Below are positions 42,746 to 52,770 of a stretch of 64,000 nt of DNA, piece after piece (position 1 is the first letter of the stretch; each line of letters opens with the position of its first letter). Both the position numbers and the translations under genes were made by a program. The notes beneath the pieces are model-generated. The model was not told the DNA's origin, did not search any database, and was given only the letters and a program-made list of their open reading frames with translations. This DNA comes from Sphingomonas_O antarctica (lineage in GTDB: Bacteria > Pseudomonadota > Alphaproteobacteria > Sphingomonadales > Sphingomonadaceae): positions 1 through 64,000 of the forward strand of contig NZ_CBCRXM010000009.1 of the NCBI RefSeq assembly GCF_965137005.1, read 5' to 3'.

Positions 42746-43741
42746 ATGCCGCCAGCCAATCACCCGACATTCTTCGGCATCGATATCATCTATGTCGCGA
42801 CGTTGCTGTCGGCCGTGGCCGCCTTCGCGACGATGATGGCGATCTATGCCGCGACGCAGGTCAAGGACCCGATGGCTCGACGCGTCAAGGCGCTCAACGA
42901 GCGGCGCGAGCAACTGAAAGCCGGCATCGTCGCGTCGAGCAGCAAACGCCGCGCGCGCCTGACCACCAAGAATGAGACGACCGACCGGATGCGGTCGCTG
43001 TTGTCGGGACTCAAGGTACTGCAGGACGAACAGCTCAAGGTCGCGCAGATCAAGCTGCTGCAAGCCGGGATCCGGTCGAAGGAATGGGCCGTCGCGGTGA
43101 TTTTCGGGCGGATGTTCCTGCCGATCATCCTCGGCGGTGGTATGTTGCTCTATGTGTACGGCTTGGGCGGTTTTCCCGAATGGGGCGCCTTCAAGCGTTA
43201 CGCGATCTGCGCCGCGGCGTTGATCGGCGGGTACAAGGCGCCCGATATCTGGCTGAAGAACAAGATCAGCAAGCGCACCGCCGCGATCCGCAAGGGCTTG
43301 CCCGATGCGCTCGACCTGCTCGTGATCTGCGCCGAAGCCGGTCTGACCGTCGATGCGGCCTTCTCACGCGTGTCCAAGGAATTGGGCCGGGCCTATGCGG
43401 AATTGGGCGAGGAATTCGCCCTCACCGCGATCGAGCTCGGCTTCCTCACCGACCGGCGCATGGCGTTCGAGAACCTTGCCACGCGCGTCGACCTGGACTC
43501 GGTCAAGGGCGTCGTCACCACGATGATCCAGACCGAGAAATACGGTACGCCGCTGGCATCAGCACTGCGGGTGCTATCGGCCGAATTCCGTCACGAACGC
43601 ATGATGCGCGCCGAAGAAAAGGCCGCGCGCCTGCCGGCGATCATGACCGTGCCGCTGATCGTGTTCATCCTGCCGGTGCTGTTCGTCGTGATCCTCGGGC
43701 CTGCAGCCTGTTCGATCAAGGACAACCTCCTCAACAAATAG
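42746..43741 (+). CDS. tadC: Type II secretion F family protein TadC (CpaH)
   Basis: Second platform protein, 331 residues. It has an N-terminal helix (YVATLLSAVAAFATMMAIYA), a T2SSF domain with KGLPDALDLLVICAEAGLTV and IQTEKYGTPLASALRVLSAE, and a C-terminal membrane segment FILPVLFVVILGPAACS. It starts four bases after tadB. A short hairpin and a small gene follow. Confidence 0.94.
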   Translation: MPPANHPTFFGIDIIYVATLLSAVAAFATMMAIYAATQVKDPMARRVKALNERREQLKAGIVASSSKRRARLTTKNETTDRMRSLLSGLKVLQDEQLKVAQIKLLQAGIRSKEWAVAVIFGRMFLPIILGGGMLLYVYGLGGFPEWGAFKRYAICAAALIGGYKAPDIWLKNKISKRTAAIRKGLPDALDLLVICAEAGLTVDAAFSRVSKELGRAYAELGEEFALTAIELGFLTDRRMAFENLATRVDLDSVKGVVTTMIQTEKYGTPLASALRVLSAEFRHERMMRAEEKAARLPAIMTVPLIVFILPVLFVVILGPAACSIKDNLLNK

Positions 43742-43754
43742 GTGGAACGATCAG

Positions 43755-43780
43755 TCATGCGGCGGATTGAGGCCGCATGA
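43755..43780 (+). promoter_or_regulatory. Hairpin enclosing a start codon
   Basis: Perfect nine-base stem TCATGCGGC / GCCGCATGA with an eight-base loop GGATTGAG. The 3' arm contains the ATG (43777) of the small membrane gene after tadC, so initiation would need the hairpin to open. Confidence 0.5.
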
Positions 43781-43971
43781 CCATCGATCCAAACCAGACC
43801 CTCGTCTATGTCGCCGTCTTCGTCGTTGGCCTGATTCTCGGCGCGGTGCTGTTTTCGTCAGGACGCAAGTGGCGGCGCAAATATGAGGACGAGCGCATCC
43901 GTTATGACGCACTCAAACTCGAGCATCAGCGGCTGGTCGACGAGTATCGTCCTGGCACCAAGATCGGTGAT

Positions 43972-43989
<18 letters not shown>
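43777..43989 (+). CDS. Small membrane protein (70 residues) after tadC
   Basis: Protein of 70 residues: one transmembrane segment (LVYVAVFVVGLILGAVLF) then a basic, coiled-coil-like tail SSGRKWRRKYEDERIRYDAL, LEHQRLVDEYRPGTKIG. I recognise no family. Its 3' end overlaps the convergent ppdK end by 18 bases. It is 35 bases after tadC, so it could belong to the pilus operon, or be an independent membrane protein. Confidence 0.65.
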
Positions 43990-46623
<2,634 letters not shown>

Positions 46624-46702
46624 TTCACTGCTCCCGGCGGTCGAAAGTTTAGCCAAAGTTTAGCCCAAAAGTCACGGGCATTTTGTTACGCATACGAAAC
46701 GA

Positions 46703-49078
46703 CTATCCCTCGATCTTCGAGAAATCGGCGACGGTGTGAACCGCATCACGGAAACGCCCGAGCAGGCCAAGGCGGCGCGCGCGAATATTCGGGTTTGGAT
46801 CGTTGACCATCACGCCCTTGAAGAAGCCATCGATGGGGCCGCGCAGCATTGCCAGAGCGAGCATCGCCGCGCCGAAATCCTCGATCTCGATAGCGGCCTT
46901 GGCGCGCGCCTCGGCGGGATCGATCGACGCACGAAGGTAATCCTCCGCATCCATGTTCCCTGCCTCGTCATTCCCGCGGAGGCGGGAATCCATCTCGGTA
47001 ACGTCCACCAGTGAGGAGTTCGGGAGATGGACCCCCGCCTCCGCGGGGGTGACGATGTTTGGGGTGGAGTCGTAACCCTCTTTCTTGAGAATATTCGCGG
47101 CGCGCTTGTACCCGGAGAGGAGGTTGGTGCCCTCGGGGGTTTCGACAAAGGCTTGCAGCGCACGGACGCGGGCGAGCAGACGGACGAGATCGTCCTCCCC
47201 GCCAAGCGCGAACACCGCGTCGATCAGGTCGTGGCGGACACCAGCTTCGCGCTGCTGGACTTTGAGGCGGTCGGCGAAGAACGTCGTCAATTCTCGGGCT
47301 ACGGCGATCGCCTTCTCGATCACCTCCCGCGTCCCACCTTTGATCTGAGGCGGGATCTGATCAATCACGCTCGATAGCCCAAGGGCATAAGCGTCGTCGA
47401 AGAGGCGGCGAGCCGTGAGACCCACGTTTGGCTCACCTTCGACCTTGTGTCGGTCGTACGCTCGTGTCTCTTCAAGAATGACGTGCTCTGCCACTACGCG
47501 ACGCAGTGAAATCCTCGTTTGGTTTTGTAGTATAATTTCGATTGCTCCCAACGCAGCACGGCGGAGAGCGAACGGGTCCTTAGAGCCAGTCGGCTTGATA
47601 CCTTCGAAAAAGAATAGAATTAAGCTGTCCAGCTTATCCGCCAGCGACACCGCGACTGTCACCGGCGCAGTCGGCACGTCGTCGCCTTGCCCGACCGGTT
47701 TGTAATGATCGCGGATCGCGTCGGCGACGGCGTCGCCCTCGCCCTGCGCGCGGGCGAGGTGGCCGCCGATCACGCCTTGCAGTTCGGGGAATTCGCCGAC
47801 GGTGCCGGTGACGAGGTCCGCCTTGCACAGGCGGGCGGCGCGTTCGGCGAGGTCGGCGAGTTTGGAAACATCATCGTCATTCCCGCGAAGGCGGGAATCC
47901 ATCTGGTGAGTTTCCACATCCGACGACTTCGAGAGATGGACCCCCGCCTTCGCGGGGGTGACGATGTTTTCGGTGATGAGCCACCGCGCCAGTTTCGCGA
48001 CGCGCTCGACCTTGTCGGCGACGGTGCCGAGCTTTTCGTGGAAGACGATCTGTGACAGCTTTTGCGCCTGCTGGTCCAGCGGCACGCGGACGTCATTGTC
48101 CCAGAAGAATTTGGCGTCGGCGAGGCGCGAGGCGATGACCTTGCGGTTGCCGTCGACGATCGCCGCGCCGCCATCGGGTGCGTCGATATTCGCGGTGCAG
48201 ACGAACGCGTTGGCCAAGTTTCCATCCGCGTCCGCACACACGAAATATTTCTGGTTCACGCGCGCGGTGAGCTGGATGATCTCCTGCGGCACCGCGAGGT
48301 AGCTGGCGTCGAAGCGGCCGAGCAAAGGCACCGGCCATTCGGTGAGGCCGGCGTTTTCGGCGACCAGTCCCTCATCCTCGATCAGCGTCAGGCCTGCGGT
48401 TTTGGCGGCGTCACGCGCGCCGTCGCGGATGATCGCGCAGCGTTCGCTGAAGTGGACGATGACGTGGCAGGCGCGGAGTTTTTCGACGTAGTCGTTGGCG
48501 CCGCCGATGGTGATCGGGCCGGGGTGGACGAAGCGGTGGCCGAGCGTCGTCGCGCCAGCATTGATGCCGTCGATCCTGCACGGCACGATGGTTTCGCCGA
48601 GCAAGGCGACGATGCCTTGCAGCGGACGCACCCAGCGCAGGCTTTCGGTCGAGAGCGACGCCGCGCCCCAGCGCATCGATTTGGGCCAGGGAAAGGCGCG
48701 GATGATCGCGGGGATGGCGTCGGCGAGAACTTCGACCGTCGCGCGGCCGGGCTTGTCGAGATTGGCAAACCAGACGCCGTCGCGCTCGGTCAAATCGGCG
48801 CGGGTCAGGCCGGTCTTGCGCAGGAAACCGTCGAGCGCCTGTTCGGGCGCGGACGTGCGCGGACCTTTCAGTTCCTCGCTGACCGCTTCGGTCGCGTCGG
48901 GCAGGTCGCGCGCGATCAGCGCGAGCCGGCGCGGCGTGGCGAAGGCTTCGATGCTCGCGGCCTTGAGGCCATGTTTGGCGAGTTCGGCTTCGAACAGGCG
49001 CTTCAGATCGGCCTTGGCCTGAACCTGCATCCGCGCGGGGATTTCTTCGGAGCGGAGTTCGAGGAGGAAGTCGCTCAC
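46703..49078 (-). CDS. glyS: Glycine--tRNA ligase beta subunit with two palindromic-element inserts
   Basis: Beta subunit of the tetrameric glycyl-tRNA synthetase, 791 residues, longer than the usual 690-730. It starts MSDFLLELRSEEIPARMQVQ at a GTG (49078). Core blocks are AFPWPKSMRWG and VNQKYFVCADADGNLANAFV. Two peptides of about 33 residues each start IVTPA(K/E)AGVHL and end in MDSRLRGND. One lies near residue 375, before KLADLAERAARLC, and one lies near 680, before the C-terminal anticodon-binding helices. Both are translations of palindromic elements, in frame. The enzyme is essential, so the inserts must be tolerated. Confidence 0.95.
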   Translation of the reverse strand: MSDFLLELRSEEIPARMQVQAKADLKRLFEAELAKHGLKAASIEAFATPRRLALIARDLPDATEAVSEELKGPRTSAPEQALDGFLRKTGLTRADLTERDGVWFANLDKPGRATVEVLADAIPAIIRAFPWPKSMRWGAASLSTESLRWVRPLQGIVALLGETIVPCRIDGINAGATTLGHRFVHPGPITIGGANDYVEKLRACHVIVHFSERCAIIRDGARDAAKTAGLTLIEDEGLVAENAGLTEWPVPLLGRFDASYLAVPQEIIQLTARVNQKYFVCADADGNLANAFVCTANIDAPDGGAAIVDGNRKVIASRLADAKFFWDNDVRVPLDQQAQKLSQIVFHEKLGTVADKVERVAKLARWLITENIVTPAKAGVHLSKSSDVETHQMDSRLRGNDDDVSKLADLAERAARLCKADLVTGTVGEFPELQGVIGGHLARAQGEGDAVADAIRDHYKPVGQGDDVPTAPVTVAVSLADKLDSLILFFFEGIKPTGSKDPFALRRAALGAIEIILQNQTRISLRRVVAEHVILEETRAYDRHKVEGEPNVGLTARRLFDDAYALGLSSVIDQIPPQIKGGTREVIEKAIAVARELTTFFADRLKVQQREAGVRHDLIDAVFALGGEDDLVRLLARVRALQAFVETPEGTNLLSGYKRAANILKKEGYDSTPNIVTPAEAGVHLPNSSLVDVTEMDSRLRGNDEAGNMDAEDYLRASIDPAEARAKAAIEIEDFGAAMLALAMLRGPIDGFFKGVMVNDPNPNIRARRLGLLGRFRDAVHTVADFSKIEG
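46966..47057. repeat. Palindromic element inside glyS, C-terminal copy (family B)
   Basis: Left arm CGTCATTCCCGCGGAGGCGG..., right arm ...ACCCCCGCCTCCGCGGGGG, inverted, about 92 bases with a 26-base centre. Read on the minus strand it encodes IVTPAEAGVHL...MDSRLRGND in frame. Confidence 0.88.
47873..47966. repeat. Palindromic element inside glyS, central copy (family B)
   Basis: Same family as the copy at 46966: ATCGTCATTCCCGCGAAGGC... and ...CCCGCCTTCGCGGGGGTGAC. It encodes IVTPAKAGVHL...MDSRLRGND in frame, differing from the other copy mostly in the centre. Confidence 0.88.
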
Positions 49079-49099
49079 GACAGCCACTCCCGGCTGTCG
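49078..49099 (-). promoter_or_regulatory. Hairpin around the glyS ribosome-binding site
   Basis: On the minus strand CGACAGCC-GGGAGT-GGCTGTCG: a perfect eight-base stem with the GGGAG ribosome-binding site in the loop. The last base of the stem is the first base of the GTG start. Part of the 5' arm comes from the palindromic element at 49096. Confidence 0.45.
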
Positions 49100-49193
49100 C
49101 CCCTGCGTAGGCAGGGGTCCAGATGATCTCGCGTAATCGAGGCGAAGCCACTGGTTGAGGGGTTATCTAGGCCCCTGCCTGCGCAGGGGCGAC
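49096..49193. repeat. Palindromic inverted-pair element, family A copy 2 (glyQ-glyS gap)
   Basis: Left arm GTCGCCCCTGCGTAGGCAGG..., right arm ...CCCTGCCTGCGCAGGGGCGAC; the interior shares CGA(G/A)GCGAAGCC-like sequence with the copy at 14213. It nearly fills the gap between glyQ and glyS and would be transcribed between the two subunits. Confidence 0.88.
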
Positions 49194-49211
49194 ATGTTGA
49201 GGGATGGGCCA

Positions 49212-50072
49212 TCACGCCGACCACCCGTTGGTTTCCATCCACCTGGCGCACGCGCCCTTCGCCAGATCGCGGACGCGGCCGATATAGGCCTGGCGCTCGG
49301 CGACCGAGATGACGCCGCGCGCCTGGAGCGTGTTGAACACGTGGCTGGCCTTGATCGCTTGTTCATAGGCCGGGATCGGTAGATCTGCGTTGAGCGAGTT
49401 CTCGCACTCCGCCGCATGCTTCTTAAACTGGTCGAACAGGCTGTCGGTGTCGGCGACTTCGAAATTCCATTTGGACATCTGCTTCTCGTTTTCGAGAAAC
49501 ACGTCGCCATACGTCACGCCTGCGCCGTTGAAGTCGAGGTCGTACACATTGTCGACGCCCTGAATGTACATCGCGAGGCGTTCGAGGCCGTAGGTCAACT
49601 CTCCCGCCACCGGCTTGCAATCGAACCCGCCCATTTGCTGGAAATAGGTGAACTGGGTGACTTCCATCCCGTCGCACCAGACTTCCCAGCCGAGCCCCCA
49701 GGCGCCGAGCGTGGGCGATTCCCAGTCATCCTCGACGAAGCGGATGTCGTGGAGGCGCATGTCGAGGCCGATCGCCTCCAGGCTGCCGAGGTAGAGGTCC
49801 TGCAGGTCGGACGGGCTGGGCTTCAGGATCACCTGATATTGGTAATAATGGCCCAGCCGATTGGGATTCTCGCCATAGCGGCCGTCGGTCGGGCGGCGGC
49901 ACGGCTGGACGAACGCGGCGTTCCACGGGTTGGGGCCGAGCGCGCGCAGTGTCGTCGCGGTGTGAAACGTCCCCGCCCCCATCTCCATGTCATAGGGCTG
50001 GAGGATCACGCAGCCCCGGTCCGCCCAATAGCGGTGGAGGGTCAGGATCAGGTCTTGAAACGAAAGCGCCAT
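49212..50072 (-). CDS. glyQ: Glycine--tRNA ligase alpha subunit
   Basis: Catalytic alpha subunit, a class II synthetase core of 286 residues. It starts MALSFQDLILTLHRYWADRG. Class II motifs are seen in PCRRPTDGRYGENPNRLGHY and GELTYGLERLAMYIQG. Upstream in-frame Met codons exist, but the family begins at SFQDLILTL. It precedes glyS, separated by a palindromic element. Confidence 0.97.
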   Translation of the reverse strand: MALSFQDLILTLHRYWADRGCVILQPYDMEMGAGTFHTATTLRALGPNPWNAAFVQPCRRPTDGRYGENPNRLGHYYQYQVILKPSPSDLQDLYLGSLEAIGLDMRLHDIRFVEDDWESPTLGAWGLGWEVWCDGMEVTQFTYFQQMGGFDCKPVAGELTYGLERLAMYIQGVDNVYDLDFNGAGVTYGDVFLENEKQMSKWNFEVADTDSLFDQFKKHAAECENSLNADLPIPAYEQAIKASHVFNTLQARGVISVAERQAYIGRVRDLAKGACARWMETNGWSA

Positions 50073-50155
50073 GCTGCGCTGCGCCATGCGGAGTGGCGGC
50101 GACAGGGTCAAGGTTGCGGGCTGTTCGTTTACGCCTTCGCCCCTATATCGGCGCG

Positions 50156-51031
50156 ATGATCCGTCGTTTTGCCCTGATCGCCGCAGCCCTGCTTTCGGCC
50201 TGCCAGTCCACCGCCGACGCGCGGGTGGCGCGCCCGGCCCTGTGGCGCATGGCGGACAAGGACACGACGATCTATCTGTTCGGATCGATCCATTTGCTGC
50301 CCAAGGATCTGAGCTGGCACACCCCCGCGCTCAACGCGGCGATCGCCAAGAGCCAGGGACTGGTGCTGGAGACGGTGCTCGACAAGGATCCGGCGGCGAT
50401 GGTCGCATTGATGTCGCGGATCGGCAAGTCGCCCAATCTGCCGCCGCTGGTCGATCGCGTTCCCGCCAACCGGCGCAAGGATGTCGAGGCGCAGGCGAAG
50501 AAAGCGGGCGTTCCGCTGGCAATTCTCGACCAATATGAAACTTGGGCGGCGGCGCTGACGCTTGCCTCCGCCGGGCTGCGCGACATCGGTCTGTCGACCG
50601 ATTACGGGGTCGAGGACACCTTGAAGAAAAGTTTTTCGGATGCGGGCAAATCGGTTTCGGGCCTGGAAACGCCGGCCGAGCAGCTGGGCTATTTCGACAC
50701 CTTGCCCGAAACAACGCAGCGTGAATTCCTGCTCGGCATCCTCGACGATCAGGCCAATGCGTCGAAGGAATTCGCCAAGATGATCCGCGCCTGGGGTTCG
50801 GGCGATACCGCGATGATCGCGGCGACGTTCGACGACGAGTTGAAGACGTCCGGTCCACTCGCGGATGCCTTAATCAATCAGCGTAACGCGCGCTGGGCGA
50901 CGTGGCTGGCGAATCGCATGAAGCAGCCCGGCACGGTCTTCGTCGCGGTCGGTGCGGGACATCTGGCCGGCGCGCATTCGGTGCAGACTCTGCTGGCGAA
51001 GCGCGGCTTCAGGGTTTGGCGGGTGCAGTGA
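50156..51031 (+). CDS. TraB/GumN family lipoprotein
   Basis: Predicted lipoprotein of 291 residues (MIRRFALIAAALLSACQST, lipobox LSAC). The TraB/GumN fold is shown by the N-terminal TTIYLFGSIHLLPKDLSW and the C-terminal VFVAVGAGHLAGAHSVQTLL, the two conserved GxxH motifs. This family contains putative metalloproteases or metal-binding proteins of unknown function in bacteria. It is divergent from glyQ and convergent with the ccm operon end. Confidence 0.85.
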   Translation: MIRRFALIAAALLSACQSTADARVARPALWRMADKDTTIYLFGSIHLLPKDLSWHTPALNAAIAKSQGLVLETVLDKDPAAMVALMSRIGKSPNLPPLVDRVPANRRKDVEAQAKKAGVPLAILDQYETWAAALTLASAGLRDIGLSTDYGVEDTLKKSFSDAGKSVSGLETPAEQLGYFDTLPETTQREFLLGILDDQANASKEFAKMIRAWGSGDTAMIAATFDDELKTSGPLADALINQRNARWATWLANRMKQPGTVFVAVGAGHLAGAHSVQTLLAKRGFRVWRVQ

Positions 51032-51113
51032 TGAGCGGCACGCCGATAGTGTAAGCTATCGTCGAGACCGCGAGTGCCGGCCGGCGGTCCGAAGGCCCGA
51101 CGAGCCAGCGGAT

Positions 51114-51761
51114 TTACTCCGCTGGTTTATCCGTCTTCGGAATAGGTGCTTCACCAATCTCCGTGAGGCGACGCTCCAGATCGGCTTTCCATGGCGCGCC
51201 GTCGGGTGCGCGTGCCAGCAGCCCGCGCCAGATTTCGCCCGCCGCCTTGGTATTGCCGCTACGCGCGACCATCAGGCCGTAGAAGAACGGCGGCCCGGGA
51301 TGCGCCGGATCGAGTTCGGCGGCGTGTTCATAGGCGAAGGTCGCGGCGGGTGAGACCAGCCCTTCGCCTTGCGCGACCAGGGCGTTGCCGAGGGCGGTCC
51401 ACAGATCGGCGCTGCGCGGATGCTCCTTGAGCCCGCTCTTGATCGCGATCACCGCCAGGCGCGGGCTGTTCATCCGCAGCAGTGCGTCCGAATAATCGAG
51501 CCACTGATTGTCGCCGCCGAATTGCGAGGCATTCAAGCCACGCCGCAAATTAGCATCGCCGGGATCGACCACGCCGGGTTTTTCCTGCGTCTGACGCGGT
51601 ACCGAGGCGAGGTTGGGGTTGCCCTGCCACGCATAGCCCGCCGCCGCGAGGAAAAGTGCCGACAAGGTCAGATCGCGCGCCGTGCCGCCAACGCGCCCGA
51701 ATCGCCACAGCAGCACCAACGCCGCCAGCGCCATGCCGAAAAAAATCAGCCAGCCGATCAT
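51114..51761 (-). CDS. TPR protein of cytochrome c maturation (CcmI/CycH-like)
   Basis: Protein of 215 residues. Two N-terminal membrane segments (MIGWLIFFGMALAALVLLW and TLSALFLAAAGYAW) are followed by a periplasmic domain with tetratricopeptide repeats (AIKSGLKEHPRSADLWTALG, AYEHAAELDPAHPGPPFFYG). It is the last gene of the ccm operon and overlaps ccmH by four bases. CcmI chaperones apocytochrome c and hands it to CcmF/H. It is shorter than the E. coli-type protein. Confidence 0.85.
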   Translation of the reverse strand: MIGWLIFFGMALAALVLLWRFGRVGGTARDLTLSALFLAAAGYAWQGNPNLASVPRQTQEKPGVVDPGDANLRRGLNASQFGGDNQWLDYSDALLRMNSPRLAVIAIKSGLKEHPRSADLWTALGNALVAQGEGLVSPAATFAYEHAAELDPAHPGPPFFYGLMVARSGNTKAAGEIWRGLLARAPDGAPWKADLERRLTEIGEAPIPKTDKPAE

Positions 51762-52258
51762 GTGCGGCGCCGCCGGAAACGTCCCCGCGCCAGCCACAGC
51801 CCGACACTGATCAGGATCAGCGGCGCGAGCCATAACGGCGCGGTCGCGGCGTCGAGCACCGGCTTATAGCTGACCCAATCGCCGTACCGCGCGATCAGCC
51901 AGCGGCGGATGTCTTCGGGCTTTTCACCCTTTTGCACGCGGTCGCGGATCATCGCGCGCATGTCGGCGGCCAGCTCAGCGTCGCTGTCGGCGATCGATTG
52001 GCCCTGACAGACGAGGCAGCGCACCGATTCCATCAGCGCCTTGGCCGCGGCTTCCTGTTTCGGGTCGGGCAATTGCGTATCGGCCAGCGCGGCCTTGGGC
52101 ATGTTGGAGTCCGCCAGCGCCGCAGGCAGGCCCACGATGCCGAAAATGAGGAGTGCCGCACCAAGGCTCGAAAGAATCCTCGCGGCTTCGCGGCTTCGTG
52201 TAAACCAATTTGACTCACGCGAAGCCGCGAAGCCGCGAACGAAAGAAAGAAATTTCAT
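51758..52258 (-). CDS. ccmH: Cytochrome c maturation protein CcmH (CcmL/CycL)
   Basis: Membrane-anchored thioredoxin-like protein of 166 residues that reduces apocytochrome c. The active motif is VRCLVCQGQSIADS (LRCxxC type). A C-terminal transmembrane segment is LAPLILISVGLWLARG. The N-terminus has an odd stretch, RGFAASRESNWFTRSREAAR, encoded by an inverted repeat and placed before the hydrophobic signal (GAALLIFGIVGLPAALA). The ATG overlaps the dsbE stop as ATGA. Confidence 0.92.
   Translation of the reverse strand: MKFLSFVRGFAASRESNWFTRSREAARILSSLGAALLIFGIVGLPAALADSNMPKAALADTQLPDPKQEAAAKALMESVRCLVCQGQSIADSDAELAADMRAMIRDRVQKGEKPEDIRRWLIARYGDWVSYKPVLDAATAPLWLAPLILISVGLWLARGRFRRRRT
52181..52238. 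repeat. Inverted repeat in the 5' end of ccmH (family E)
   Basis: CGCGGCTTCGCGGCTTCG at 52181 and CGAAGCCGCGAAGCCGCG near 52220 are inverted 18-base arms, about 20 bases apart. It encodes the segment RGFAASRES...SREAAR at the start of CcmH, and is different in sequence from the other palindromic elements. Confidence 0.75.
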
Positions 52259-52770
52259 TGCGCGGCCCGCAGTTTTGCGAGCAAATCCGGCACGTCGGCT
52301 TCGCTGACCGCGCCGATATGCTGGTGGCGGATGACGCCCTTGGCATCGACGATGAAGGTTTCGGGGACGCCCGAACTGCCGATCGCCAATTGCACCCGGC
52401 TGTCGGCGTCGAGGCCGATGCTGCGATAGGGGTTGCCGTTCTGCGCGAGGAACGCGTCGACGTCTTCGCGCCGGTCGCGGATCGCGATGCCGTCGATCGG
52501 CACGCCCTGCATCGTCATGCCTTCGAGCACGGGCGCTTCGGCGATGCACGGGATGCACCAACTGGCAAAGACATTAACCAGGCGCGGGCCGCCGGTGGCG
52601 GTAAATGTCGGACGCGACGAGGCGGCGGCGGGAAGCTGAACAATCGGAAACGGATGCCCGACGAATTGCGACGGATGTTCGCGATTGTCGGGACGATAAA
52701 GCTGAAGCGCGACCACGCCGAAGAACAGCACGAAGGCGGCGAGCGGCAGCCAGATGACCCAGCGTTTCAT
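52255..52770 (-). CDS. ccmG: Thiol:disulfide interchange protein DsbE (CcmG)
   Basis: Membrane-tethered thioredoxin-fold protein of 171 residues. The N-terminal anchor is VIWLPLAAFVLFFGVVALQL. The active site is ASWCIPCIAEAPVL and the cis-proline loop is GSSGVPETFIVDAKG. It reduces the haem-binding cysteines of apocytochrome c. It overlaps ccmF upstream and ccmH downstream by four bases each. Confidence 0.95.
   Translation of the reverse strand: MKRWVIWLPLAAFVLFFGVVALQLYRPDNREHPSQFVGHPFPIVQLPAAASSRPTFTATGGPRLVNVFASWCIPCIAEAPVLEGMTMQGVPIDGIAIRDRREDVDAFLAQNGNPYRSIGLDADSRVQLAIGSSGVPETFIVDAKGVIRHQHIGAVSEADVPDLLAKLRAAQ

Noticed and set aside
46966..47057. Considered a CRISPR-like or tandem repeat array in glyS
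   Set aside because: Only two copies, 900 bases apart, each an inverted palindrome within coding sequence; no regular spacers or cas genes.
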